41,404 nt of DNA, taken from NCBI GenBank assembly GCA_900315425.1, contig OMZA01000014.1, positions 1 to 41,404 on the forward strand, read 5' to 3'. Under the pieces are notes generated by a model. That model saw only the letters and a program-made list of their open reading frames with translations, did no database searches and had not been told where the DNA came from. The number at the start of each line of letters is the position of its first letter. The first letter of the stretch is position 1. Below, in pieces: positions 16,710 through 24,999 of the stretch. Made by a program: the position numbers and the translations under genes. The stretch is from an uncultured Eubacteriales bacterium. GTDB taxonomy: Bacteria; Bacillota; Clostridia; Lachnospirales; Lachnospiraceae.

Positions 16710-17375
16710 TTAATCTAAATTTTTATGTATATCCGAATAATCATATGCTTCTTTTTCATGTGAGCTTATCACAACCATGCTTCCCAGATTGCAATATCTA
16801 CGCAATAGTTTTAAAACATTCGTTACATTTTGACGATCTAAGTTTGCAGTAGGTTCATCCATAATAATGACTTCCGGATTTGTAACTAACGCCCTGACAA
16901 TAGCTGCTCTCTTTATTTCTCCACTGGATAAATTTCTGGGATATTCATTTTCCAAAGATAGTAACCCAAGTTCGTTTAATAATTCTGAAAATGCAATTCT
17001 ACTATCGGCATCATTACTTTTAGTATTTTTATTAATTTCATATGCCAATTTCAGATTTTCCAGCACGGTTAAGTAAGGGATCAATTCGCAGTTTTGCGTC
17101 ACTACACCCAAGTAGTTTTTTCTGATGTTGGATATCGCTTTATCATCTAATCCGGTAATCTCCTTTTCATCATAAAATACCTTACCCTTCGTTGGCCTAC
17201 TTAATCCCGAAATAATATTAAGCAGCGTACTTTTCCCCACACCACTATCTCCGCTTATTACAATAAATTTTCCTTCCGGTAGATACATATCAAGCTTCTC
17301 AAGTACAATCAGTTCTCTCTTATTCCGACTGTACTTCTTTTTTATTCCCTCTAATCTGATTTCCAAAATAAACAC
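16710..17375 (-). CDS. ABC transporter ATPase, LolD/MacB type
   Basis: A 221-residue ATP-binding protein of the LolD/FtsE/MacB group. Walker A is GDSGVGKST, the Q-loop region VTQNCELIPYLTVLENL, the signature LSSGEIKRAAIVRAL (a variant of LSGGQ with Ser-Gly-Glu), Walker B VIIMDEPTANLD, and the H-loop VVISSHEKEA. It would power the FtsX-like permease encoded 6 bp upstream. Such systems are usually mechanotransmitting or exporting rather than importing. The C-terminus is slightly short but complete in motifs. Confidence 0.9.
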   Translation of the reverse strand: MFILEIRLEGIKKKYSRNKRELIVLEKLDMYLPEGKFIVISGDSGVGKSTLLNIISGLSRPTKGKVFYDEKEITGLDDKAISNIRKNYLGVVTQNCELIPYLTVLENLKLAYEINKNTKSNDADSRIAFSELLNELGLLSLENEYPRNLSSGEIKRAAIVRALVTNPEVIIMDEPTANLDRQNVTNVLKLLRRYCNLGSMVVISSHEKEAYDYSDIHKNLD

Positions 17376-17381
17376 CTGCCT

Positions 17382-18566
17382 TTATTTCAAAATATCTTCA
17401 GGACAGACTTTCCTTATACTGATTGCCGCACATAACGGTCCAAGAATTGTTGTTAATAAAAAACTTACAAATATGACAATAAGTTCCTCGTTTACTGAAG
17501 GAATTGCAAAAGGAATCTTTGTTGTTTTATCTATTAATTCAAACAACAAACGGAAGGATAAGAAGCCAAAGCTTGTTCCTGATACTGCGCCTAGAAACGA
17601 TGTAAAGAATACTTCTTTTGTCAAAACCCGCTTTACTTCTTTTCTGCTTACACCAATAATTCTAAGTATCTCAACTTCTGCTTTTTTATCATTGATCGTT
17701 ATATAATGAATGATAAACAAAAGTAAAACACTAATTAAAAACAGAAGGATAATAACAATCGCATAAATGACATAAGTCTTTCTCAATCCCGCCGACAACC
17801 TGGATGTAACCAAATCTGTCGTTACTATATCTATTCCGCTTATCCCGGATAACTTTGCAGTTACAGACTGAATACTCTCTTCATCATCAACTTTTATCAT
17901 AGCAGCCGAAATATCTCCCGGCTCAATCTTTGCTACCATACCTTGTCCTGCCAACTGTGCATCCAGTATCAAATCATTAATCACCTCTCTGCTTACAAAC
18001 ACAGTCCCATCCATAGACGAACCACTCTCAGCCAATACAGCAGCTACATTATAACTTTTACCAAACATCTGAAATGTATTATCTTTCCGTATCCCTATCT
18101 CACTACCTACAATAATTTCCCCATATTTCAATGACTCCATATATTTCTTTTCAATCCATGGGGTTACTGTAAAATCAGATTCATTATCAATTCCTATAAT
18201 CTGCACCACCTGATCACAACAAGAAGATTCTAATGTCATAAGAAATGTTTGGGGTGATACTTCATCTACACCATCTATTTCTTTTATTTGATCAACAATT
18301 GCATCATCCATATAAAAATAGCTCTTTTGAGTAGTAAGCAGTATTCCTTCCAATTCTTCCCCATGACCCTTAGGAACCACAATCAAATCTGCTCCCATTC
18401 GTTCTACCACATTATTATTTCCATGCTTCATCCCTACTGCAATCAAACTTATCATCACCATGGCATATGATAAAATCAAGCCTATCATTACCAATCCAAT
18501 GCTACGATATAATCTTGAACTGATACTTTTCGCAATTAATCTATGAAAGGTTCTCATCCTTTTCAC
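17382..18566 (-). CDS. FtsX/MacB-like ABC permease
   Basis: A 394-residue membrane protein with the FtsX-family layout. One N-terminal membrane segment (about 20-45, SIGLVMIGLILSYAMVMISL) is followed by a large extracytoplasmic MacB-like periplasmic core domain (about 50-265, GADLIVVPKG to VTSRL). Three C-terminal segments come next (about 270-300, 325-345, 360-385). It pairs with the LolD-type ATPase that follows. Its start overlaps the DUF4418-like gene by 26 bp, indicating translational coupling. The substrate is unknown. Co-location with the sulfonate-type importer suggests a role in the same metabolism, but this is inference. Confidence 0.85.
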   Translation of the reverse strand: MKRMRTFHRLIAKSISSRLYRSIGLVMIGLILSYAMVMISLIAVGMKHGNNNVVERMGADLIVVPKGHGEELEGILLTTQKSYFYMDDAIVDQIKEIDGVDEVSPQTFLMTLESSCCDQVVQIIGIDNESDFTVTPWIEKKYMESLKYGEIIVGSEIGIRKDNTFQMFGKSYNVAAVLAESGSSMDGTVFVSREVINDLILDAQLAGQGMVAKIEPGDISAAMIKVDDEESIQSVTAKLSGISGIDIVTTDLVTSRLSAGLRKTYVIYAIVIILLFLISVLLLFIIHYITINDKKAEVEILRIIGVSRKEVKRVLTKEVFFTSFLGAVSGTSFGFLSFRLLFELIDKTTKIPFAIPSVNEELIVIFVSFLLTTILGPLCAAISIRKVCPEDILK

Positions 18567-18969
18567 CTCTTGTGCCTAACAGTGTAATAAGAAAATCTAC
18601 AAAAACACTTATGCTGATTACAATACCCACAATCACCAATAAAGGTCTCGTATATACATAGCAATGCATACTTTTCATTTGACAAACCGGTGCAATTACA
18701 ATTGGAAGTAGAATTATTACAATACCGGCAATAAACTGTGTTATTGATAAAGCTATATTAATCCCTTTGTTTTTTACAAGCAATTGAATTACAGACAGAA
18801 CAATCAAAATCACACTGAAAATGATTGCCAATTTTTTAGTATTAAAACATGCAGGTGTCATTCCTTTCATACCGTCACATACATGTGCAAATGTAAATAA
18901 CCCTACAATGATAATTGCTACGCTAACTAATTCTATAAAATTTATAATTCTGTGCATCTTCATAAACAC
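18541..18969 (-). CDS. DUF4418-like four-helix membrane protein
   Basis: A 142-residue protein with four predicted membrane helices (about 10-28, 45-63, 70-90, 105-128) and conserved-looking short loops containing CDGMKGMTPACFNTKK and CQMKSMHCYVYTRP. The cysteines in both loops (THVC-, -ACF-, -CQM-, -HCY-) face the same side and could form disulfides or bind a thiol or metal. It resembles the DUF4418 family, which I recall as a companion of FtsX/LolD-type transporters in Firmicutes. Its function is undescribed. Overlap with the FtsX-like gene supports a joint complex. Confidence 0.65.
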   Translation of the reverse strand: MFMKMHRIINFIELVSVAIIIVGLFTFAHVCDGMKGMTPACFNTKKLAIIFSVILIVLSVIQLLVKNKGINIALSITQFIAGIVIILLPIVIAPVCQMKSMHCYVYTRPLLVIVGIVISISVFVDFLITLLGTRGEKDENLS

Positions 18970-19025
18970 TTTTCTCCTTTCAATAATAGGGACAAGAGAT
19001 GTTCCTGCCCCATGCCTTATTTTTA

Positions 19026-20096
19026 TTATTTCTCACTAAATTCCTTGCTTACCGGATCATAAACAACAGACTCTGGCACTCCATCCAAAGTAGGATATAC
19101 CTTTTTCGTAAATTCATCCAAATCAAGTTTCTTATCTAAGTCTCCTGTATTTTGCAAATCTTTAAAAGAGGCAACAAAAGTTTCCCTACCTAACGAAATC
19201 GATGGTTCATAATTCAAGCTTGCCAATATCTCACCATATCTTGCAATATCCTCGTTACTCTCTGATGGCATATATCCATTTTCAACCTGCAGTTTTGCAG
19301 CTTCTTCCGGACATGCCTGTACAAATGCTGCCGCCTTTTGTATTGCTCTTGCATATGCTGCCGCACCTTCCGGATTATTCGCAATTAATTCCTGCGAAAC
19401 ATATGCCTGGCAACAATATTCTTGTGAAAATACCTCATCTTCTCCAATATCTAAAATCTTAATGAAGTCATAATTTTTCTCTGCATTATATGCAACTGGA
19501 TCATGAATTCCTATGGCATCGACCGCACCATTATCAAGTGCTGTAGGCAAATCTGTCATTGCATATGTAACAAATTGTATATCTGCATCTTTTCCATTCA
19601 CTTTAAATCCCAAACTATACAATTTTCTTTTTAACTGTATAGGTGCAGAATCTGACAATGAAGCTACTCCAATTGTTTTACCTTTCAAATCCTCCAAACT
19701 GTTAATTCCACTTCCGTTTTTGGAATAGAACTTTGTACATCCTCTGTGCAATCCTGTAACAAATGATATAGCTAATCCATTTGAAATTGGTTGCATTAGT
19801 GTACCTGTCAAGCCATATCCCGCATTAATTTCTCCACTCGTAATTTGTTCTGTGATTGTGTCAATATTCGAAGTTACAATCTCATACTCTTGATTAATAG
19901 CTGCAAATTCTTCATCGAAATAACCATTTATAATGGCAATATGGACCGGTGCCAGACATAGACTTTCCTTATTATTTAATATCTTTACTTTTTGATATGA
20001 TGTTTGATTTTCTTCTTTTTTTCCACATCCTTCAAGCAAACCAATTGATAAAACCATCACCATTAATAATAAAAAAATACGATTTTTTGTTTTCAT
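19026..20096 (-). CDS. ABC transporter substrate-binding lipoprotein, SsuA/TauA (NMT1) type
   Basis: A 356-residue lipoprotein. The signal peptide (residues 1-23) ends in a lipobox-like LLEGC with Cys24 as acylation site. The mature part is a NMT1/SsuA-like periplasmic-binding fold: LAPVHIAIINGYFDEEF, TSGEINAGYGL, DLKGKTIGVASLSDSAP and ALDNGAVDAIGIHDP. This family binds sulfonates, taurine, nitrate, thiamine precursors or other organics; SsuA and TauA are its sulfur members. The sulfur-gene surroundings favour an organosulfur ligand, but ligand residues cannot be judged here. Start ATG has AAGGAG upstream. It is last of the permease-ATPase-SBP trio. Confidence 0.85.
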   Translation of the reverse strand: MKTKNRIFLLLMVMVLSIGLLEGCGKKEENQTSYQKVKILNNKESLCLAPVHIAIINGYFDEEFAAINQEYEIVTSNIDTITEQITSGEINAGYGLTGTLMQPISNGLAISFVTGLHRGCTKFYSKNGSGINSLEDLKGKTIGVASLSDSAPIQLKRKLYSLGFKVNGKDADIQFVTYAMTDLPTALDNGAVDAIGIHDPVAYNAEKNYDFIKILDIGEDEVFSQEYCCQAYVSQELIANNPEGAAAYARAIQKAAAFVQACPEEAAKLQVENGYMPSESNEDIARYGEILASLNYEPSISLGRETFVASFKDLQNTGDLDKKLDLDEFTKKVYPTLDGVPESVVYDPVSKEFSEK

Positions 20097-20108
20097 AATA
20101 ATATCTCC

Positions 20109-20888
20109 TTATAAGTAGTATTCCGGCTCTCTATTTTCGCCGGCATAATTTAATATCTCTAATATCTTCGTTCTGTACTTTAAAAAATCATTACTTCCCC
20201 TTGATCTTGGACGTCCCAGTTCAATATCTATGACCTGCTCAATTTTGGCCGGTCTTGGAGTCATAATCACAACCTGATCAGACAAATACACTGCCTCGTC
20301 TACATCATGTGTTACCATAATCATTGTCATTTTCTGTTCCTTCCAAATACGCATTATTTCATCTTGCATATTCATCCTCGTAAATGCATCCAATGCTCCC
20401 AGTGGTTCATCCAATAAAAGTACCTTCGGATGGCCAACCAAAGCTCTCGCTAAGGAAGCCCTTTGATTCATTCCACCGGACAGCTGATGTGGATAAGAAT
20501 TCTCAAAGCCTTTCAAGCCAACCATTTCTATGTACTCTTTTACGTCTTCTTTCTTTTGTTTATATATCCCTCTAGCCTTAAGTCCAAAAGCTATATTTTT
20601 TTCAATTGAAAGCCATGGATATAAATTAGCCTGTTGAAAGGCAAAACCTCTCTCATGTCCCGGCTTTTTAACAGGGACTCCATCCAGATAAACACTCCCT
20701 TTATCAGCAAGATTCAAACCTGCAATAGCTCTCAAAAGTGTCGTTTTCCCACATCCGGACGGACCAATTAAGGATATAAATGAACCGGGCTGCACAGATA
20801 AATTTACTTCATTTAATGCATTTAACACAGTACCATCTGCATTCAGAAAGCTTTTTGATACATTTTCTATTCTAATCTCTCCTACCAT
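20109..20888 (-). CDS. ABC importer ATPase, SsuB/TauB type
   Basis: A 259-residue ATPase of the nitrate/sulfonate/taurine group. Walker A is GPSGCGKTT, followed by GFAFQQANLYPWLSIEKNIAFGLKARG with the PWL motif typical of this group, the signature LSGGMNQRASLARAL, Walker B VLLLDEPLGALD, and the H-loop MVTHDVDEAVYL. The SMNQ-like signature variant (GGMNQR for GGMRQR) is frequent in Firmicutes. It overlaps the permease gene by 7 bp and precedes the binding protein by 12 bp. Energises uptake of the unknown, probably sulfur-containing, solute. Confidence 0.9.
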   Translation of the reverse strand: MVGEIRIENVSKSFLNADGTVLNALNEVNLSVQPGSFISLIGPSGCGKTTLLRAIAGLNLADKGSVYLDGVPVKKPGHERGFAFQQANLYPWLSIEKNIAFGLKARGIYKQKKEDVKEYIEMVGLKGFENSYPHQLSGGMNQRASLARALVGHPKVLLLDEPLGALDAFTRMNMQDEIMRIWKEQKMTMIMVTHDVDEAVYLSDQVVIMTPRPAKIEQVIDIELGRPRSRGSNDFLKYRTKILEILNYAGENREPEYYL

Positions 20889-21835
20889 TTAATCACTCCC
20901 TTCTGCCATCCCAATATCCTGTCTTTGAATTTAAATAAGAGGGTCATAATTAAATTACACAAAACAGCCAGCAATATAAGTCCTGCATATACATTTGCAT
21001 ATAACATCATGCTCTTTTGCCAATTTAAATACCATCCGATTCCGGATTTACATCCAAACATTTCAGCCGTAACCAAAGATACAAAAGAACCCGTTGTAGC
21101 ATAGAAAAAACCAAGAAAAACATTCGGTAACGCCGCCGGAATTCCCACTTTAAAAACCTTATATAATTTCCCTGCTCCTAATGTATCTGCTACCTCAAAA
21201 TAAGTCTGTTGGACATTTTGAATTCCGTTACTTGTCATAACCGTAATAGGAAACCATACCGAAAGCGCAATCATAAATACTGCAGCCTGATATGATGTAC
21301 TAAATAACGATAATACCAATGGCGACCATGACGTAGGCGGTATTGGTCCAATTACTTTTACAAAAGGATTTAACCAGTATGCTATTTTTTTATTAAATCC
21401 TACCAGTATTCCCGTTGTAAAACCTAATACAGCTCCAACACTAAATCCTATCAACAAAAGTTTTCCTGATGACAACACACACTGAAACAGTAATTCACGG
21501 TCATTTACATAAACACCAAAAATCCTATCCAATGATGGAAAAAACAATACAGGAAGTAATGCAAATTTACTGCAAACCAGGTTTATAATATTTAAAATCA
21601 ATACACCTCCCGCCAGTAATGGTCCGATTCCTTCCAATTTGCCTGATATTTTTTTACTAAAAAAGGAAATAATATATACAACGATAAAAACCGCTCCTAA
21701 TATGTATAAAAAATACAAATAATACGGTTGCTGTGTTTCCGGTTGCTTAGCGGAATTTGGAATCAATTTCTGAACAAAAACTGCAAATAGTAAAGAAATA
21801 ATTATACTTATCTTTTTTATCTGTTTTACAATCAT
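20882..21835 (-). CDS. ABC importer permease, SsuC/TauC type
   Basis: A 317-residue inner-membrane permease. The C-terminal two thirds is the BPD_transp_1 domain, with the EAA-like coupling loop VADTLGAGKLYKVFKVGIPAALPNVFLG. The N-terminal third adds three hydrophobic segments (about 10-27, 40-58, 75-95), making it longer than SsuC (about 260). Start ATG follows GGGAGG, 12 bp after the stop of a 22-codon ORF. First full-size gene of the importer trio. Ligand specificity comes from the binding protein. Confidence 0.88.
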   Translation of the reverse strand: MIVKQIKKISIIISLLFAVFVQKLIPNSAKQPETQQPYYLYFLYILGAVFIVVYIISFFSKKISGKLEGIGPLLAGGVLILNIINLVCSKFALLPVLFFPSLDRIFGVYVNDRELLFQCVLSSGKLLLIGFSVGAVLGFTTGILVGFNKKIAYWLNPFVKVIGPIPPTSWSPLVLSLFSTSYQAAVFMIALSVWFPITVMTSNGIQNVQQTYFEVADTLGAGKLYKVFKVGIPAALPNVFLGFFYATTGSFVSLVTAEMFGCKSGIGWYLNWQKSMMLYANVYAGLILLAVLCNLIMTLLFKFKDRILGWQKGVIKW

Positions 21836-21847
21836 TTGGGGACCTCC

Positions 21848-21916
21848 CTAATAAAAATTCACCAAGTCTTCTATATCCGGTCTTACTCTTTGCAAAGAAT
21901 CATGTATATTTGCCAT
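21848..21916 (-). CDS. 22-residue ORF in the importer leader
   Basis: A short ORF starting MANIHDSLQR and ending DIEDLVNFY, with an excellent AAGGAGG ribosome site 8 bases before its ATG and a stop 12 bp before the permease ATG. It lies immediately after the attenuator-type terminator. I do not recognise it. It has no Cys, so it is unlike the leader peptide upstream. It could be a real microprotein of the transporter or a translational-coupling ORF for the permease. Confidence 0.5.
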   Translation of the reverse strand: MANIHDSLQRVRPDIEDLVNFY

Positions 21917-21945
21917 AATATATTTCCTCCTTAATATTGATACAC

Positions 21946-21982
21946 AAAAAACCAGAGGTATCACTTTTTTACCTCTGGTTTT
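21946..21982 (-). terminator. Attenuator terminator before the importer operon
   Basis: On the minus strand AAAACCAGAGGTA and TACCTCTGGTTTT form a perfect 13-bp stem with a 9-base loop, running into TTTTTTG. It is 30 bp upstream of the 22-codon ORF and 25 bases after a short Cys-codon leader. An alternative small hairpin CTGG-AAAA-CCAG uses its 5' arm, so two exclusive folds exist. Confidence 0.85.
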
Positions 21983-22007
21983 CCAGTCAGCTCTCTGATT
22001 TATGTTG

Positions 22008-22031
22008 TTAGCATCTTATCACACAAATCAT
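22008..22031 (-). CDS. Putative 7-residue leader peptide with two Cys codons
   Basis: ATG ATT TGT GTG ATA AGA TGC TAA encodes MICVIRC, with Cys at positions 3 and 7, the last right before the stop. No Shine-Dalgarno is evident; the candidate promoter would start transcription at or near the ATG, so translation would be leaderless. Alone this ORF is too short to trust. Its position between a promoter and a strong terminator, and the second Cys-rich leader 6 kb downstream, make a cysteine attenuator plausible. Confidence 0.4.
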   Translation of the reverse strand: MICVIRC

Positions 22032-22036
22032 TTGCT

Positions 22037-22065
22037 GTATAATTCTTGAATTTTATCATTTGCAA
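22037..22065 (-). promoter_or_regulatory. Candidate promoter of the importer operon
   Basis: On the minus strand TTGCAA (22060-22065), a 17-base spacer and TTATAC (22037-22042). The predicted start site falls at about 22030, giving an approximately 80-nt leader RNA that ends in the terminator at 21946. Confidence 0.45.
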
Positions 22066-22234
22066 TTAATTTTTCTTATCACAAATATTAATTGCTATAC
22101 TTTAACTCCTGCTTTTTTGCACTCACTCTGGTTCCTTTCTCAACAGAATTGACAACATTACCAATCTCCGTATCCTCTATCTGTTTCATTATCTAATACT
22201 CAACTTTCTTTAAATAGATTATATTTTCAAAATA

Positions 22235-23410
22235 TCATAATATTTTTCGAATCCTTTCAAGACACTCTGTAACAATTTTTCTAGGTGTTGCAACGTTGAT
22301 TCGCTGGAATCCTAATCCTGTTTCTCCAAATATCTTTCCACTGTCAAGCCATAACTTTGCATCATATATGATCCTATGGTCAAGCTCCTCTGCTTCAATA
22401 CCGGTTGCCCGAAAATCCAGCCATACCAGATAAGTTCCTTCTCCATCAATCACCTTTACGCCCGGCATATTTTCTTCAACATATTTTTTTACATATTCGA
22501 TATTCTCCCGAACATATGCCATCATTTTCTCATACCATTCATCGCCTTTTTCATAAGCAGCCTTAGCTGCTTCTAAGCCTAATACACCCAATTGGCTAAT
22601 TCCTGCAGCATCCACTTCATGACGAAACTTACTTTTCAATTTTTTATTTGGGATAAATATATTGGATATTAGCATACTTGCAAGATTAAATGTTTTACTT
22701 GGAGATGTACAGATAATGGATATATCCTCATATTCTTTCTTAACAGAAGCAAACACTGTATGCTCTCCCTTAAATACAAAATCATTGTGGATTTCATCGC
22801 TGACTACAATAACGCCATGTTTTAAGCATATATCTCCCAATTTAGTTAACTCTTCCTTAGTAAATACTCTTCCAGACGGATTATGAGGATTGCACAGAAG
22901 AAACAGCTTAATATGATGTTCCACAATTTTCTTTTCAAAATCTTCAAAGTCAATATGATAGCGGTTATCTGTTCCCAGATATAAATTATTGCTAACAATT
23001 ACTCTTTCATTATCTTCAATCACCTCTGAAAATGGATAATATACAGGCTGCTGAATTAAAACGCAGTCTCCCACTTCAGTATAGGCTTTGACAGCCATTG
23101 CAAGTGCAAATACTACTCCCGGAGTTTTAATAAGCCAACCCGGTTCGACATTCCAATTATGATGTCTGTTCATCCAACCTGCTACTGCACGAAAATAATC
23201 TTCCTTTACTTCGCTGTATCCAAAAATTCCATGTTTTGTTCTGTCAATCAATGCATCTTCCACATAAGAAGATGTCCTAAAATCCATATCTGCTATCCAA
23301 AGAGGTAATACATCCTCTGGCAGACCTCTCCTTTTGGCAAAATCATATTTTAAACAATCTGTTCCTTTACGATCTATTATCTCATCAAAATTCAAATTTC
23401 TTTCCGTCAT
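22235..23410 (-). CDS. MalY/PatB-family C-S lyase (cystathionine beta-lyase type)
   Basis: A 391-residue PLP-dependent fold-type I enzyme of the MalY/PatB group. VLPLWIADMDFRTSSYVEDAL at about residues 35-54 is the family's N-terminal signature, CNPHNPSGRVFTKEEL the aspartate-aminotransferase-like site, SDEIHNDFV the PLP-binding Asp/His region, and SPSKTFNLA carries the Schiff-base lysine. These enzymes cleave C-S bonds of cystathionine, cysteine or cysteine conjugates to give thiol, pyruvate and ammonia. Its own promoter region lies upstream (23411-23570) and AAGGAG precedes ATG. Placement ahead of the importer fits organosulfur breakdown. Confidence 0.9.
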   Translation of the reverse strand: MTERNLNFDEIIDRKGTDCLKYDFAKRRGLPEDVLPLWIADMDFRTSSYVEDALIDRTKHGIFGYSEVKEDYFRAVAGWMNRHHNWNVEPGWLIKTPGVVFALAMAVKAYTEVGDCVLIQQPVYYPFSEVIEDNERVIVSNNLYLGTDNRYHIDFEDFEKKIVEHHIKLFLLCNPHNPSGRVFTKEELTKLGDICLKHGVIVVSDEIHNDFVFKGEHTVFASVKKEYEDISIICTSPSKTFNLASMLISNIFIPNKKLKSKFRHEVDAAGISQLGVLGLEAAKAAYEKGDEWYEKMMAYVRENIEYVKKYVEENMPGVKVIDGEGTYLVWLDFRATGIEAEELDHRIIYDAKLWLDSGKIFGETGLGFQRINVATPRKIVTECLERIRKIL

Positions 23411-23570
23411 TCAAATCACTCCTTCTTTTATCTCCTCATTATTCGTCACAATATCCTATAAGTTTTATTCGTTTCAATAAATATAATTTTAGGATAAATT
23501 TTACCACCAAAGAAAAGCTGTGCATAATCTGAATATTTTATTATTGAATATAAAAAAAAACTATAACCTA
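23411..23570 (-). promoter_or_regulatory. Promoter region of the malY-like gene with TATCCTA repeats
   Basis: A possible promoter on the minus strand is TTGAAA-18-TATTGT, ending about 40 bases before the ATG. TATCCTA occurs at 23452-23458 and, inverted as TAGGATA, at 23490-23496; a third copy lies at 23626-23632 beyond the terminator. The inverted pair flanks the promoter and could be an operator. No gene is visible here. Confidence 0.35.
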
Positions 23571-23613
23571 AAAACAGCATCACTAAGGAATTCACTCCTT
23601 GTGCTGCTGTTTT
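23571..23613. terminator. Terminator between the polysaccharide operon and the malY-like gene
   Basis: AAAACAGCA and TGCTGTTTT (9 bp) flank an inner AAGGA/TCCTT stem; the minus-strand transcript continues into TTTTTAGG. Symmetric enough to work in both directions. It closes the long surface-glycan operon. The 190 bp between it and the DegT-like stop (23614-23804) hold nothing else I can identify. Confidence 0.75.
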
Positions 23614-23804
23614 ATAAAAATAATCTATCCTAAAACCTTTTCGCTATACTTACTGTAAATGATAAAATAAAAATGTCCGCACCCCCTCGTGTCCAGAAGT
23701 TGTAACAAATTTATACCAATAGTGTTAGCATGAAAGTAAGTCGTTGACAGTTTTCTTCACAGTAATGGCAAATAATGTAGGATGACTACTTGGCAATATC
23801 GACC

Positions 23805-24983
23805 TTACTCCCAATCTTTTGGCAAATCTAATTGTGTCACCGAATTATTGTCTATCACATATTCCTTAACGCAACTGCAAACATAACTGACATCTTCCTC
23901 GGTAAGCCGCATATGCATCGGAAGGGAAAGTACATGATTACCAACATAGTCTGCGTGTTTACAGGTTCCTTTAGCATACAAATACATCTCGTATTCTGTA
24001 TTAGGAACATAATGTACTCCTGGAAAAATATCCCTGCTGTTTAAATGCTTTATCAATCCGTCACGCTCAGGTACCAGTATCTGAAACAGGTGCCATGAGG
24101 GCGTACAATTGTTAAAGTATCTTGGAAAACGAATATGGTCCTTATAGTCAGACAATTCAAATAAGTACCGCTCAGCCAACTTTTTTCGATATTTATTATC
24201 TTCATCCAGATGTGGTAGCTGTGCTAACGCAAGAGCAGCCATAATAGAGTTACCGTTATATTTTTCTCCTAAGTATTCTACATTATATTTCCATTTGTAG
24301 CCGCTGTCCGACTCAACAGATCTTATATATGTATCCTTATTAATTCCAAGCCACCCTCTTTTTCTTATGATGCTATCGCACTCATCGTCAGGCATACATA
24401 ACATTCCCGCATCGCCGGTAGGAAGATTCTTAACAGCTTGAAACGAGTATACTACAGCATCAGCCTCTTCTCCTGGAATTCTTCCATTCATCCTCGTGCC
24501 CGACATATGCGCAGCATCCAATATAAGACATAACCCGTATCTTTTGCAGATTGAAGCTATTTCATCGTATCGACCCGAATTGCCACCAAAGCCAACATAC
24601 ATCACAGCCTTTGTTTTAGGTGTTATCTTTGCTTCAACATCTTTAGGATCAAGGCAAAATGAGTCATCAACATCTGAAAAAATTGGACTTAAATTTGCCA
24701 AAAGTATTGCATGATTCGTTGATACAAATGTCAACGGCGTTGTTATTATTTCACTCCCGTCATCCCACCCATGCTTCTCCTTTAAAGTTACCACTGCCAA
24801 GTTTAATGCCGACGTTGCAGAGTTCGTAAAATATGCATTTTTAAACCCTGTATACTTCTTCCACTCATTTTCAAACTCGACGGTCTTAAAACCCATACCA
24901 GTCCATCCCTTTTCAAGGCATTGCCTCACCTGATCCAGACATGAATCGATATCATAATTAGCGCAAAATAATTGTATACTCAA
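23805..24983 (-). CDS. DegT/DnrJ/EryC1/StrS-family aminotransferase
   Basis: A roughly 392-residue PLP-dependent sugar aminotransferase. Motifs include TGFKNAYFTNSATSALNLAV (PLP phosphate site), LILDAAHMSGTR (Asp/His binding the cofactor) and VVYSFQAVKNLPTGDAGML with the Schiff-base lysine. It would aminate a keto-nucleotide sugar for the surface polymer. I favour the TTG at 24983 because GGAGG lies 6 bases upstream; an ATG at 25013 is in frame but overlaps the previous gene and lacks a site. Last gene of the 13-gene operon. Confidence 0.88.
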   Translation of the reverse strand: MSIQLFCANYDIDSCLDQVRQCLEKGWTGMGFKTVEFENEWKKYTGFKNAYFTNSATSALNLAVVTLKEKHGWDDGSEIITTPLTFVSTNHAILLANLSPIFSDVDDSFCLDPKDVEAKITPKTKAVMYVGFGGNSGRYDEIASICKRYGLCLILDAAHMSGTRMNGRIPGEEADAVVYSFQAVKNLPTGDAGMLCMPDDECDSIIRKRGWLGINKDTYIRSVESDSGYKWKYNVEYLGEKYNGNSIMAALALAQLPHLDEDNKYRKKLAERYLFELSDYKDHIRFPRYFNNCTPSWHLFQILVPERDGLIKHLNSRDIFPGVHYVPNTEYEMYLYAKGTCKHADYVGNHVLSLPMHMRLTEEDVSYVCSCVKEYVIDNNSVTQLDLPKDWE

Positions 24984-24999
24984 GATCCGCCTCCAATAA

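Noticed and set aside
21840-22070. SAM-I (S-box) or T-box riboswitch in the importer leader
   Set aside because: The GGGACUGGCCC-like core of the S-box and the T-box AGGGUGGNACCGCG block are both absent.
22088-22189. 33-codon minus-strand ORF (MKQIEDTEIGNVVNSVEKG...) between the malY-like gene and the importer leader
   Set aside because: No good ribosome site, no family, no Cys codons, and the importer promoter lies downstream of it. Kept out of the feature list, although conservation could revive it.
23614-23804. Insertion-sequence remnant downstream of the DegT-like gene
   Set aside because: No terminal repeats and no transposase-like text could be read on either strand.
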